Below are positions 35,105 to 43,896 of a stretch of 64,000 nt of DNA, one piece after another. Position numbers and translations under genes: made by a program. Within the stretch, counting starts at the first letter, position 1. The number at the start of each line of letters is the position of its first letter. The stretch is from Microbacterium sp. PM5 (GTDB lineage: Bacteria > Actinomycetota > Actinomycetes > Actinomycetales > Microbacteriaceae): positions 1,555,182 through 1,619,181 of the forward strand of contig NZ_CP022162.1 of assembly GCF_003293595.1 (NCBI RefSeq), written 5' to 3'. The notes under the pieces were generated by a model. It saw nothing but the letters and a program-made list of their open reading frames with translations. It was not told where the DNA came from and made no database searches.

Positions 35105-35431
35105 TCAGCCGGTCAAGACCTCACCGGAGTAGGGGCCCTCGGGCTCGGGGACGATCTGCAACCCCGCCGTCGAGTTCGCGGCGTGCGTCAGCGCCTCCAG
35201 CCACGCCCGGTTCAGGGCGGGCTGACGGCTGCCGTGGTACGAGTAGACGATCGATGCGTGCGGGTGCAGCCAGATGGCCGTGCGCCCGTCACCGAGGCTC
35301 GTGTCGTTGCGCCACGTGAAGGTGAATGTCTCGCCGCGGCGGAGCTTCTGACTGATGACGACCTGCAGGTGCGCGAGCACGCGATCGTCGAACTCCGCTT
35401 TGACGCTGCCGTCGTAACTGAACCGTCCCAC
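35105..35431 (-). CDS. DUF7882-like small protein (copy 2)
   Basis: A 108-aa paralogue of the protein at 34353: GRFSYDGSVKAEFDDRVLA, QVVISQKLRRGETFTFTW and TAIWLHPHASIVYSY align with it. It lacks the acidic tail. The GTG start at 35431 has TAGGCT ending 6 bp upstream. Function unknown. Confidence 0.75.
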   Translation of the reverse strand: MGRFSYDGSVKAEFDDRVLAHLQVVISQKLRRGETFTFTWRNDTSLGDGRTAIWLHPHASIVYSYHGSRQPALNRAWLEALTHAANSTAGLQIVPEPEGPYSGEVLTG

Positions 35432-35471
35432 CGCTCCAGCCTACGTGGCCGCACGGACACGCCGGCGCCGA

Positions 35472-35747
35472 TCAGCCGAGCAGCAGTGTGCGTCGCCGGA
35501 TCTCGGCGCAGGCGAGATCGGCGCCCTGGATGTCGGATGCCAGCGCCGTGGTGGCGTCCAGCGTCGCCAATGGCATCCCGTTGCCGAGCAGCATTCGGCA
35601 GCGACTCGGCGCTCCGGCATCGATGCTCGGAAACTCCACGATGTCGGTCGTGGCGCACTCCATCAGTCGCTTCGCATACATCAGCACCGCGTCGGCGACA
35701 TCGTCCGTCGTGAGGATGCGGTGTCCTTCGATGAGGATGTCTTTCAT
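35472..35747 (-). CDS. Hypothetical protein
   Basis: A 91-aa protein with no recognised domain: KDILIEGHRILTTDDVADAVLMYAKRL looks like an alpha/beta start, and the rest has Cys and Ala-rich helices. It has no membrane segment. The ATG at 35747 lacks a strong ribosome binding site. It reads like members of a small actinobacterial family seen near other short genes, but I cannot name it. Confidence 0.6.
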   Translation of the reverse strand: MKDILIEGHRILTTDDVADAVLMYAKRLMECATTDIVEFPSIDAGAPSRCRMLLGNGMPLATLDATTALASDIQGADLACAEIRRRTLLLG

Positions 35748-35826
35748 GGCTCGGCCTCGCCAGAGTCGTCAACGGAAGATCGGTACGCCTCAGTAAAACG
35801 CGGGGCGGGCGTCGACGGTCAGGGGG

Positions 35827-35852
35827 TTGACAGCCTCGGGCGGCGCTGTCAA
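35827..35852. promoter_or_regulatory. Inverted repeat TTGACAGC-N10-GCTGTCAA
   Basis: Perfect 8-bp arms (35827-35834 and 35845-35852), flanked by GGG/CCC that could extend a hairpin. It is 40 bp upstream of the small membrane protein gene. TTGACA could serve as a -35, so this may be an operator or promoter element. Confidence 0.5.
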
Positions 35853-35892
35853 GCCCCTGCGCGCGCGAGAAGACCACGCACACAATGAGGAC

Positions 35893-36048
35893 ATGGCACT
35901 CGCACTCATCCTCCTCGTCGTCGGCATCGTCCTGATCCTCCTCGGCGTCTTCGTCGAAGCGGCGAAGTTCCTGCTGTGGATCGGACTCGTCATTCTGCTC
36001 ATCGCGATCATCGCGTGGCTCATGCGCGTCGTGAAGCGCAACGCCTGA
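35893..36048 (+). CDS. Small two-helix membrane protein
   Basis: A 51-aa protein that is almost entirely two transmembrane helices (ALILLVVGIVLILLGVFVEA and FLLWIGLVILLIAIIAWLM) with a basic C-terminus (RVVKRNA) expected inside. The ATG has GAGGAC directly upstream and a CACAAT hexamer 6 bp upstream. Function unknown. Confidence 0.75.
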   Translation: MALALILLVVGIVLILLGVFVEAAKFLLWIGLVILLIAIIAWLMRVVKRNA

Positions 36049-36069
36049 GCCGGCTCGCACCGCTCAGAC

Positions 36070-37188
36070 TCAGGCGCGGCGGTACTCGGCGGCCATCGGG
36101 CAGTCGAACGGGTCGCGCGCGCCCAGGCCCACGCGGTTGAGGTAGTCGATCACGATCGCGTATGAACGCCAGACGCTCGTCTCCGTGTACGGGATGTCGG
36201 CACTGCGGCAGTAGTCGCGGACGACCGATCGGGCGCGCGCGAGGTATGGGCGCGCCATGCTCGGGAACAGGTGGTGCTCGACCTGGTGGTTGAGACCGCC
36301 GAAGAGGGCCGTCGCCCACCATCCACCGCGGATGTTGCGCGACGTGCGCACCTGCTTGCTGAAGAAGTCGAGACGCGCCGCGGCGTCGACGACCGGCATG
36401 CCCTTGTGGTTCGGCGCGAACGAGGCTCCCATGTAGACGCCGAAGACGGCGAACTGAACCCCGAGGAACGCGAAGGCCATCCCGAGCGGCAGGAGCAGGA
36501 AGACCGGGACGATGACAGCCGCGAGTCGCGCCGTGATGAGAGCCAGCTCCAGGCCACGCTTGTTCACCGGCTGCCGCGACAGCAGGTGGCGGATGCCGTG
36601 CACGTGCAGGTTGAGGCCCTCCAGCGTCAGCAACGGGAAGAAGAACCATCCCTGATGGCGCGTGATGAGGCGGCGCAGTCCGCGCGCCTGGGCGGCATCC
36701 TCGACGAGGAACGAGATCGTGTCGACCTCGATGTCGGGGTCTTTGCCGACACGGTTGGGGTTCGCGTGGTGGCGGGAGTGCTTGGCGTCCCACCACGAAT
36801 AGCTGATGCCGACGACGCCGGCGGCGAGGATGCGCGCCAGGCGATCGTTGGCCGGCCCCGAGCTGAGGATCTGCCGGTGCGCGGCCTCGTGCGCGAGGAA
36901 GGCCACCTGCGTGAACACGATGCCGAGGGCCGCCGCGATCAGCAGCTGAAACCAGCTGTCGCCGAGCAGGATGAACCCGGTGACGCAACCGGCCAAGGCC
37001 ACGAGCAGCGCGGTGCCGACGAGCGCGTAGAACGCGGGGGCACGCCGCAGCAGCCCCAGCTCCTTCACGACCCGCGAGACCTGCGTGTAGGCCCGCGCGA
37101 CGGGCGGGAAGCTCTCCGCCGTCGCGTACGTCTGACGGACGGGGCCGAGCCGTGAGACGGTCTCGATGACGGGCGCGGATACAGCCAC
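36070..37188 (-). CDS. Membrane fatty acid (acyl) desaturase
   Basis: A 372-aa di-iron desaturase of the FADS/DesA3-like type. The three histidine boxes are HEAAHRQ, HSRHHANPN and HQVEHHLFP; the last replaces the first His by Gln, as in front-end (delta-5/6) desaturases. Four to five membrane helices are seen. The GTG at 37188 has GGAG 6 bp upstream; the frame is open to 37257. It may adjust membrane fluidity. It is divergent from the ROK kinase gene. Confidence 0.9.
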   Translation of the reverse strand: MAVSAPVIETVSRLGPVRQTYATAESFPPVARAYTQVSRVVKELGLLRRAPAFYALVGTALLVALAGCVTGFILLGDSWFQLLIAAALGIVFTQVAFLAHEAAHRQILSSGPANDRLARILAAGVVGISYSWWDAKHSRHHANPNRVGKDPDIEVDTISFLVEDAAQARGLRRLITRHQGWFFFPLLTLEGLNLHVHGIRHLLSRQPVNKRGLELALITARLAAVIVPVFLLLPLGMAFAFLGVQFAVFGVYMGASFAPNHKGMPVVDAAARLDFFSKQVRTSRNIRGGWWATALFGGLNHQVEHHLFPSMARPYLARARSVVRDYCRSADIPYTETSVWRSYAIVIDYLNRVGLGARDPFDCPMAAEYRRA

Positions 37189-37344
37189 GAGGGCTCCGTT
37201 CGATCGGCAACCGCCGCGGAGAAGCGAAGCCGCGGTGGTGGTCAGGGGCGAAGCCAAAGGCGGGTGCCGATCGCTGATGCCGACACTACGCTTGCGTCTA
37301 TACGGCTACGGGCATACGGCCCCTTCTCTCCTCAAGGATGCGGC

Positions 37345-38262
37345 ATGACACTGGCACTGGCGATCGATCTCGGCGGCACGAAGATCGAGGCGGCCCTCGT
37401 CGACGAGGAGGGGCGCCTCGTGGACGGCTCGCGTCACCGCACGCCCACCGGAGCCGGCGCGGCCGCGGACGTCACGGTGCTCGACCGCGGTCTCGCGGAG
37501 GTGATCGACGGATGTCGCGCGCACCCGAGATGGGACGAGGTCGTCGCGGCGGGCATCGGCGCAGCCGGACCGGTCGACGTCGCCGCCGGCACCATCGCGC
37601 CGATCAACCTTCCCGCCGCGCACGGGTTTCGCATCGTCGAGGCGGTGCGAGCCGCGAGCGGCCTGGACACGGCCACGCTGCGTCTGGACGGCACGTGCAT
37701 CGCCCTCGCCGAAGCCTGGCGAGGCGCGGCGCGAGGGGTTCGCAACGCCATCGTCTTCGTCGTCTCGACGGGCGTCGGCGGCGGTATCGTCTCGGACGGC
37801 CGTCTGGTGGCGGGCGGATCGGGAAACGCCGGCCACTTGGGTCAGATGATCGTCGCCGACGTCCAGGGCGAGCCGGCGGCCTCCACTCTCGAGCAGCGCG
37901 CCTCGGGTCCGCACACGGTCGCCTGGGCCCGCGCCCAGGGGTGGGCCGGCACGACCGGTGAAGAGCTCGCCGACGCCTACCGCGCGGGCGACGAGGTCGC
38001 CGTCGCGGCCATCGCACGATCGGCGCACGCCGTCGGTATCGGTCTCACGAACGCCGCCACCCTGCTCGACCTCGAGCTCGCCGTCGTCGGCGGCGGGTTC
38101 TCGTTCGTGGCGGACGACTATCCGGACCGCATCGAAAGCGTCGTTCGCGAGAGCGCCGTCAACGCGTACGCCGGTCGCCTGAAGGTCGTGCGTGCCGGGC
38201 TGGGCGGAGACGCCCCGCTCATCGGTGCCGGCGCGCTCGTGCACCGCGCCGACCTCCTCTGA
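37345..38262 (+). CDS. ROK family sugar kinase
   Basis: A 305-aa glucokinase/fructokinase-like protein. The phosphate-1 loop is AIDLGGTKIEAALVDEEG and the second is VVSTGVGGGIVSDGRLVAGGSGNAGHLGQM. The cysteine zinc motif of most ROK proteins (CxCGxxGC) is missing; the position reads ADVQGEPAASTLEQRASG. There is no HTH, so it is a kinase rather than a repressor. AAGGA precedes the ATG at 37345. The sugar is unknown. Confidence 0.88.
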   Translation: MTLALAIDLGGTKIEAALVDEEGRLVDGSRHRTPTGAGAAADVTVLDRGLAEVIDGCRAHPRWDEVVAAGIGAAGPVDVAAGTIAPINLPAAHGFRIVEAVRAASGLDTATLRLDGTCIALAEAWRGAARGVRNAIVFVVSTGVGGGIVSDGRLVAGGSGNAGHLGQMIVADVQGEPAASTLEQRASGPHTVAWARAQGWAGTTGEELADAYRAGDEVAVAAIARSAHAVGIGLTNAATLLDLELAVVGGGFSFVADDYPDRIESVVRESAVNAYAGRLKVVRAGLGGDAPLIGAGALVHRADLL

Positions 38263-38315
38263 GGTCCGCTCCAACACCCTTGACCGATGTCGGAGGGCAG
38301 TGCTTGCATCGGGCC

Positions 38316-39104
38316 ATGCATCACGTGATCTCCGCCGACGGAACGCGCCTCGCCGTCCACGACACCGGATCGGGGCCCGCCGTCGTGATCGTCAACGGCG
38401 CCCTGTCGACCGCGAAGGATGCCGCGGCGCTCGCCACGACGCTGGCCGAGTCGGGCATGAGGGCGATCACCTACGACCGGCGCGCTCGGGGCGACAGCGG
38501 CGACACGACCCCGTTCTCACCGCGTCGTGAGGCGGAGGATCTGGCCGCCGTCATCGCCGACGCCGGCGGAGAGGTCGCGGTGCTGGGGCACTCCTCGGGT
38601 GCGGTGATCGCGCTGTACGCGGCATCCCTCGCTGTCGAGACGGGGGTGCCGGTGCGCGCGCTGTTCCTGTCCGAACCCCCGTTCCACTTCGGCATCGACG
38701 AGCCGGCGCCCGATCTGCCGTCGCGCATCCAGGCGTTCGTCGACGCGGGAGACCGCGAAGAGGCCGTCGTCCTCTTCCAGCGCGAGGCCGTCGGGCTTCC
38801 CGACGCGATGATCGCGCAGTTCCGCGCCACCGACGCCTTCGCCGGCATCGTGCCGCTGGCCCAGTCGACCGTGTACGACGCGACGCTGGCCCGCGAGCTG
38901 TCCACGCCGACGGATGCCATGCTCACCGTCGACGTGCCGGTGACGATCCTCTGCGGCCAGCAGACCTTCCCGATCCTCACCGCGGCGGCCGAACGCCTGG
39001 CGGCGGCGATGCCGCACGCCGAGCTCATCGTCTCTCCCGAATCGGTCGGCCACCGCCTCGACCCCGCCGCCGCGACGCGGATCGTGACCGCGCGGCTGAG
39101 CTGA
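38316..39104 (+). CDS. Alpha/beta hydrolase
   Basis: A 262-aa alpha/beta hydrolase. The nucleophile elbow is VLGHSSGAVIALYAAS (Ser in GHSSG), the oxyanion region VIVNGALSTAKDAA, and the final His is in SVGHRLDPAA. A catalytic acid is likely the Asp in TVDVPVTIL or nearby. The substrate is unknown. TTGACC and TTGCAT 18 bp apart end 6 bp before the ATG, a possible leaderless promoter. Confidence 0.85.
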   Translation: MHHVISADGTRLAVHDTGSGPAVVIVNGALSTAKDAAALATTLAESGMRAITYDRRARGDSGDTTPFSPRREAEDLAAVIADAGGEVAVLGHSSGAVIALYAASLAVETGVPVRALFLSEPPFHFGIDEPAPDLPSRIQAFVDAGDREEAVVLFQREAVGLPDAMIAQFRATDAFAGIVPLAQSTVYDATLARELSTPTDAMLTVDVPVTILCGQQTFPILTAAAERLAAAMPHAELIVSPESVGHRLDPAAATRIVTARLS

Positions 39105-39191
39105 GGCACGACCCGCCCGCAATCCGTTCGGGGCGGCGCAGCGAACAACCTCCGTCACGACACCGGTCGCGACCCGAACAGGAGGTCAGTC

Positions 39192-39599
39192 ATGAGCTCG
39201 TCACCGAACCGTCTCGTCGCCATCGTCTTCGGCGCCGTCTACCTCGTCGTCGGCGCCCTGGGTTTCGCCGTCACCGGAGGCGTCGGATTCCTCGCCACCG
39301 ATGGTGGACTGCTGCTGGGGATCTTCGCCGTCAACCCGCTGCACAACATCGCGCACCTTCTCATCGGCGCGGCACTCGTGATCGCGGGCCTGAGCGGCGT
39401 GCGCGCCGCCAAGACGGTCAACGCCACCATCGGCGCCGCCTATCTGCTGCTGGGCGTGGTCGGCTTCTTCCTCGTCGGCACCTCGGCGAACATCCTCGCG
39501 CTGAACGTGCCCGACCACTTCCTGCACCTCGCCAGCGCGATCGTGCTGCTCGGCGTCGCGCTCGGCGCCGAGCGCGGCGCACGGTCGGTCACGGCATGA
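39192..39599 (+). CDS. DUF4383 family membrane protein
   Basis: A 135-aa protein with four transmembrane helices. FGAVYLVVGALGFAVTGG, AVNPLHNIAHLLIGAALVIAG and NVPDHFLHLASAIVLLGVAL are the usual DUF4383 blocks, with conserved His residues in helices 2 and 4. The ATG follows AGGAGGTCAGTC, a consensus ribosome binding site. Its end overlaps the start of the next gene (ATGA). Confidence 0.85.
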   Translation: MSSSPNRLVAIVFGAVYLVVGALGFAVTGGVGFLATDGGLLLGIFAVNPLHNIAHLLIGAALVIAGLSGVRAAKTVNATIGAAYLLLGVVGFFLVGTSANILALNVPDHFLHLASAIVLLGVALGAERGARSVTA

Positions 39600-40135
39600 A
39601 CGCGCCCTCCCGCGCGGCGGCCGCTCCGGGCGCCGCCGTGCGCGCCTGGACCGTGCCGCTCGCGTGGGGGGCGGGTCTGGTCTCGATCGGCATGGGCGCT
39701 GCCGCCATCACGGGCGACGTGTCTTCGGGCGCGGCCCGCGGGGCGGGCGTCGTCCTCGCCGTGGCGGGACTGCTGTGGCTGGCCTGGGGCGCGGCGGCGC
39801 TGACCACCGGCCGCCTGCTCCTCTCCCGGACCGCGGCGGCGTCGACGCTCGTCACTGTCATCGGCGTCGCCGCGCTCGTCGTTCTGACCGGAGGCCGCGC
39901 GAGCATTCTCGCCGCGGCGGTCGCGGTCGTCCTCCTGCTGACGACCGCCGTCATGATCATCGCCGACGGTCGCCGCCCCGTGGCGCCGGCCAGCGCGATC
40001 CGCTTGGTTCCTCTGCTTCTGGCCGCGGGTCTCGTGGCGGTCGTGACCACACCGGCGCTCGGCGCCGTGCAGGATGCGGCGCTCGTGCGACCCGACGGCA
40101 CCGTGATGATCGTCGATCCGCACGCCGGTCACTGA
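39596..40135 (+). CDS. Hypothetical membrane protein coupled to DUF4383
   Basis: A 179-aa membrane protein with four or five hydrophobic helices between about residues 17 and 150 and a short extracytoplasmic C-terminus (RPDGTVMIVDPHAGH). The start codon overlaps the previous stop by 4 bp, so translation is coupled to the DUF4383 gene. I recognise no family. A strong hairpin follows the gene. Confidence 0.75.
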   Translation: MNAPSRAAAAPGAAVRAWTVPLAWGAGLVSIGMGAAAITGDVSSGAARGAGVVLAVAGLLWLAWGAAALTTGRLLLSRTAAASTLVTVIGVAALVVLTGGRASILAAAVAVVLLLTTAVMIIADGRRPVAPASAIRLVPLLLAAGLVAVVTTPALGAVQDAALVRPDGTVMIVDPHAGH

Positions 40136-40162
40136 CCGCGAGGCCGGTCGCCGATCAGGCGA

Positions 40163-40207
40163 CGAAGAGGGGTGGATGCCGGTGCTCCCGGCATCCACCC
40201 CTCTTCG
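40163..40207. terminator. Hairpin terminator between convergent genes
   Basis: Twenty-base arms (40163-40182 and 40188-40207) with a five-base loop pair perfectly and include GGATGCC/GGCATCC. It lies 28 bp after the membrane protein gene and 19 bp before the end of the convergent oxidoreductase gene. Confidence 0.85.
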
Positions 40208-40225
40208 CGTGCGCCCGGCGGCGAC

Positions 40226-41353
40226 TCAGGCGAGCGTGCTCTCGAAGGGATCGAACCCCTCGGGCAGAAGCGGCACGTCGGCGACGGTGCTGTCGATCGT
40301 CAGGGTCTCGCCGGTACCGGCGGATTCCTGCGCCGACAGCATGACGTCGAGGACGTGATACCCGAGCTCACCGGTGGCGACATGCGGCCGCCCGTCCGCG
40401 ATGGCGCGTGCCATGTCGAGCACGCCGAGGCCGCGACCGACGACGGTGCCCTGCGCGGGGATCTCGACCCACTCCTGCTCGAACCGCATGCCGTCACGGA
40501 TCACACCGAGCGGCTTCACGTACGCGATGCGTCCGGTGAAGGCGTTCGGGTCGGGCAGCACGATCGTGCCCTCGGAGCCGTGGATCTCGATGACGCCGTG
40601 TCGCTCCAGCGCCGAGTCGAAGCTGAGCAGGTGGGTCCCGTGCTGGCCGCCGGCGAACGAGGTCAGCACCTGGACGGTCGAGGGTACCTCGACGGGGAAG
40701 GTCTCGCCCGCCCGCGCACCGGTGTGGATCTGACGGGTCGTCTGCCAGCGCGACCCGCGCGCCGTGACGCCCGCGACCGGACCGAGCAAGCTCACCAGCG
40801 CCGAGAAGTAATACGGCCCCATGTCCAGCAGCGGCCCCGCACCCTGTGCGAACAGGAACGCCGGCTCGGGATGCCACAGGTCGGGCCCCTGCGTCTGGAA
40901 CGACGTCTGCACGAACAGCGGCGTTCCGATGACGCCCTCGCGGATGGCGCGCTTGGCGGTCTGGAAGCCCGGGCCGAGGATCGTGTCGGGGGCCGACCCG
41001 ATGCGCACACCGGCCGCCTCGGCTTGCGCGAGCAGTTCACGCGTGCTCTCACGATCCAGGCCCAGCGGCTTCTCGGTCCACACGTGCTTGCCGGCGGCGA
41101 CGGCGGCCTTCGACACCTCGACGTGCACCGCCGGGATCGTGAGGTTGACGACGAGGTCGACGTCGGGATTCGACAGCACGTCCTCCCCCGTGCCCCAGCT
41201 GGGCACGCCGTGCTCCTCGGCCTTGGCCTGTGCGCGTTCGGGCAGGAGATCGCCCACGGCCACGACCTCGACGTCGGGGAACGAGGTCAGGTTCTCCAGG
41301 TAGGTCTGGCTGATGACTCCGGTGCCGATGACACCGACGCGCAGGGCGCTCAC
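40226..41353 (-). CDS. Gfo/Idh/MocA family oxidoreductase
   Basis: A 375-aa NAD(P)-dependent dehydrogenase. The Rossmann motif is GVIGTGVISQTYLENL, the EKPLG motif is in HVWTEKPLGLDRES, and PDTILGPGFQTAKRAI and GPLLDMGPYYFSALVSLLGP are typical of the inositol/glucose-fructose oxidoreductase group. The GTG start overlaps the isomerase stop (GTGA), so the two are coupled and should act on the same sugar or polyol, with the TetR protein as regulator. Confidence 0.88.
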   Translation of the reverse strand: MSALRVGVIGTGVISQTYLENLTSFPDVEVVAVGDLLPERAQAKAEEHGVPSWGTGEDVLSNPDVDLVVNLTIPAVHVEVSKAAVAAGKHVWTEKPLGLDRESTRELLAQAEAAGVRIGSAPDTILGPGFQTAKRAIREGVIGTPLFVQTSFQTQGPDLWHPEPAFLFAQGAGPLLDMGPYYFSALVSLLGPVAGVTARGSRWQTTRQIHTGARAGETFPVEVPSTVQVLTSFAGGQHGTHLLSFDSALERHGVIEIHGSEGTIVLPDPNAFTGRIAYVKPLGVIRDGMRFEQEWVEIPAQGTVVGRGLGVLDMARAIADGRPHVATGELGYHVLDVMLSAQESAGTGETLTIDSTVADVPLLPEGFDPFESTLA

Positions 41354-42174
41354 TGGACGTACCCCCCGTCGCGGAGGAAGGCGTAGCTGGCGGCGATGTC
41401 CTCGAACACGTCTCCGGGGGCCTTGTCGTACTCGATCACGGCGTAGCGGATCGCCGTACCGGCCTTCAGCGCCTCCGCGAGAGGGACGTCGGCAGTGCCG
41501 GCGTGGCGCTGGTCGAGGCTGTCCGACCCGAAGGAACCGGCGCCGGGAGCCCAGGGGTTGGATGCCGGGACGACGCCGTCCTTGACGTGCACCGCGACGA
41601 GGCGGTCGCCGAGCGCGGACACGAGCGCGGGCACGTCCTGGCCGCCGGTGAGCGCCCAGAAGAGGTCGAGCTCGAGCTGGACGCGCTCGTCGGTCAGCGC
41701 GACGAAGCGCTCGTAGGCGGTGGCGCCGTCGAAGGAGGCGACGAACTCCTGGGCGTGGTTGTGGTAGCCGACGCTGAGGCCGAACTCCGCCGCCTTCTCG
41801 GCGGCGCGGTTGAGCCGGTCGGCGATGTCGGCGACACCGTCGGCCGTCAGCCAGCGCTCGGGAGCGACGAACGGGTCGATGACCGTGGTCATGCCGATCT
41901 CCGCCGCGGCGGCGAACACGACCTCGGGTGCCGGGGTCGGAATCTCGCCGTCCGGAGTCCAGAGGGTGTCGGACAGCAGCGGTGCATGTCCGGTGGGCGA
42001 GGCGAGTCCGCTGGCGTCCAGCGCGGCGCGGACCTGCGTGGGGCGGGAGACGAAATCGAACGCCTCCACGTTGCGCAGGCCGATCGCGGCGAGCTTGTCG
42101 AGCGAGCCTCCCATGTCGGCGGTGAACTCCTTGGCCAGCGTGTAGAGCTGGACGGAAGCGACGGGCAGTGTCAT
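41350..42174 (-). CDS. Sugar phosphate isomerase/epimerase (TIM barrel, IolE/IolI-like)
   Basis: A 274-aa xylose-isomerase-like TIM barrel. It starts PVASVQLYTLAKEF and has VGYHNHAQEF (metal-binding His), LELDLFWALTGGQDVPALV (Glu/Asp ligands) and VHVKDGVVPASN. It likely isomerises a sugar or inositol derivative that the coupled dehydrogenase produces or consumes. AAGGA is 8 bp before the ATG at 42174. The operon promoter must lie next to the 20-bp palindrome at 42260-42279. Confidence 0.88.
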   Translation of the reverse strand: MTLPVASVQLYTLAKEFTADMGGSLDKLAAIGLRNVEAFDFVSRPTQVRAALDASGLASPTGHAPLLSDTLWTPDGEIPTPAPEVVFAAAAEIGMTTVIDPFVAPERWLTADGVADIADRLNRAAEKAAEFGLSVGYHNHAQEFVASFDGATAYERFVALTDERVQLELDLFWALTGGQDVPALVSALGDRLVAVHVKDGVVPASNPWAPGAGSFGSDSLDQRHAGTADVPLAEALKAGTAIRYAVIEYDKAPGDVFEDIAASYAFLRDGGYVQ

Positions 42175-42259
42175 GACGTGCGTCCTTCGAACCTCGTTGT
42201 CTCGTGTGTGCGGCGTCGGCGGCGCATCGTCCGCGTGGCGCTGAGGCGACGGTATCACA

Positions 42260-42279
42260 AAACCTCCACATGGAGGTTT
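42260..42279. promoter_or_regulatory. Palindromic operator AAACCTCCA-CA-TGGAGGTTT
   Basis: Nine-base perfect inverted arms around a two-base centre, midway between the tetR-type gene and the divergent isomerase operon. It overlaps the expected -35 region of the regulator gene, whose -10 TAGGTT is at 42297-42302. Confidence 0.75.
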
Positions 42280-42309
42280 CTTCTTCGAGGATCGGCTAGG
42301 TTGGATGCC

Positions 42310-42927
42310 GTGAGCACGACGGACGGCACGGGCGACGAGGCGGTGATCGGGCGCCGCGGCCTGCAGCCGAAGGGGGTGGCGCGGCGCCAGGAGATCCTGG
42401 ACCGCGCGATCGAGGTGTTCCGCGAGCGCGGGGCCGACGGCACGTCGCTGCGTCGCATCGCCGAGGCGATCGGCGTCTCGCATGCCGCTCTGCTGCACTA
42501 CTTCGACTCCCGGGAGCAGCTGCTGGTCGCCGTCTACGCGCATGCCGAGATCCGGCGCAACGCCGCTGCGGACCCGATCGTCACCCCCGGCGTCGACACG
42601 ATGATCGCTGCGGCGATCGCGAACGTCGACGTGCCGGGACTGGTCCAGCTGTATACGACGCTGCTGGCGGCCTCGCTGGAGGCGGGCAACGACGTCGGCC
42701 GAGAGTTCTTCTCGGCCCGCTTCGAGCGCGTGCGCGACGAGCTCACGACGTCATTTCACCGACAGCAGGTCGATGGCGACATCCGCGACGACGTCCCCGC
42801 CGAAGACCTCGCGGCGCTCTTGATCGCCGCCTCCGACGGCCTGCAGATCCAGTGGCTGCTCGAGCCGTCGATCGGACTCAGCGAGACCCTGCGCACGTTC
42901 GGGCGCCTCCTGCAGCCACCGCGCTGA
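42310..42927 (+). CDS. TetR/AcrR family regulator of the divergent sugar genes
   Basis: A 205-aa repressor. The N-terminal HTH (about 20-65) reads RRQEILDRAIEVFRERGADGTSLRRIAEAIGVSHAALLHYFDSREQLL. The C-terminal helical domain is generic. The GTG at 42310 has TAGGTT ending 7 bp upstream. The palindrome between this gene and the isomerase/oxidoreductase operon is the likely binding site, giving control of both. Confidence 0.9.
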   Translation: MSTTDGTGDEAVIGRRGLQPKGVARRQEILDRAIEVFRERGADGTSLRRIAEAIGVSHAALLHYFDSREQLLVAVYAHAEIRRNAAADPIVTPGVDTMIAAAIANVDVPGLVQLYTTLLAASLEAGNDVGREFFSARFERVRDELTTSFHRQQVDGDIRDDVPAEDLAALLIAASDGLQIQWLLEPSIGLSETLRTFGRLLQPPR

Positions 42928-43017
42928 GCGCAACGGTCAGCCGGTACCGAGCGTGTCGGCGATGACGGAGAGCAGATGGCGGCCCCGACCGACTTCGCGC
43001 GCCCGTAGCCTGAGAGG

Positions 43018-43896
43018 ATGGCCGCACCCGAGATCCTCCGCTACACCGCATTCAGCTCTGACCCCGCCGGCGGCAACCCGGCGGGCGTGGTGCTCGATGC
43101 CGGCGGGCTGGACGATGCCGACATGCAGCGGATCGCCGCCGAGGTCGACTTCGCCGAGACCGCCTTCGTGACCGGGATGCGCGAGGACGGGGCGCGCACG
43201 GTGCGCTACTTCTCCCCCATCGCCGAAGTGCCGTTCTGCGGGCACGCCACGATCGCCACGGCCGTTGCCCTGGCCGAGCGCAGCGACGCCGATGCCATCG
43301 TCTTCGACACCCCCGTCGGCGACATCCGCATCGAGATCGAACGCGGCGCCGGCGGCATCCGCGCGGCCTTCACCAGCGCTCCGACCTCCGTGCGCGCCCT
43401 CGATCCCGACGACCGGGACGCGATCCTCCTGCTGCTCGGGCTCAGCAGCGACGAGCTCGACCCGACGCTGCCGCCGCGCATCGCCGACGCGGGCAACCCG
43501 CATCCGGTCATCGTGCTGTCCGACCGCACCCGCTTCGATGCGTTCACCTTCGACCCGGACCGCGTGCGCGCCCTCATGGATGCGCGCGGTTGGCCCGCGA
43601 CGATCACCGTCGTGCACCGCTCGGCGGAGGATCGTTTCACCGTGCGCAACCTGTTCCCCGTCGGGCGGATCACCGAAGACCCCGCCACCGGCTCGGCGGC
43701 CGCCGCGCTGGGCGCCTACCTGCGCGAGCTCGGTGCGGTGCCGGTGCCGGCACGCATCGCGATCGAGCAGGGCCTGCATGTCGGTCGCCCCGGCCTGCTC
43801 GTCGTCGACATTCCGGCGACGGGGCGCGTCCGCGTCTCCGGCGTCGCCGTGCCGATGACGGACGCCACCCGCCCGCGCGTTACCGCCGACTCATGA
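43018..43896 (+). CDS. PhzF family isomerase
   Basis: A 292-aa diaminopimelate-epimerase-fold isomerase. The catalytic Glu is E47 in DFAETAFVT, with PFCGHATIATAVALAE and DPATGSAAAALGAYLRE as the family signatures. Most such proteins lie outside phenazine clusters and have unknown substrates, as here. TAGCCT ends 6 bp before the ATG. The 3' end overlaps the convergent small gene by 17 bp. Confidence 0.9.
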   Translation: MAAPEILRYTAFSSDPAGGNPAGVVLDAGGLDDADMQRIAAEVDFAETAFVTGMREDGARTVRYFSPIAEVPFCGHATIATAVALAERSDADAIVFDTPVGDIRIEIERGAGGIRAAFTSAPTSVRALDPDDRDAILLLLGLSSDELDPTLPPRIADAGNPHPVIVLSDRTRFDAFTFDPDRVRALMDARGWPATITVVHRSAEDRFTVRNLFPVGRITEDPATGSAAAALGAYLRELGAVPVPARIAIEQGLHVGRPGLLVVDIPATGRVRVSGVAVPMTDATRPRVTADS

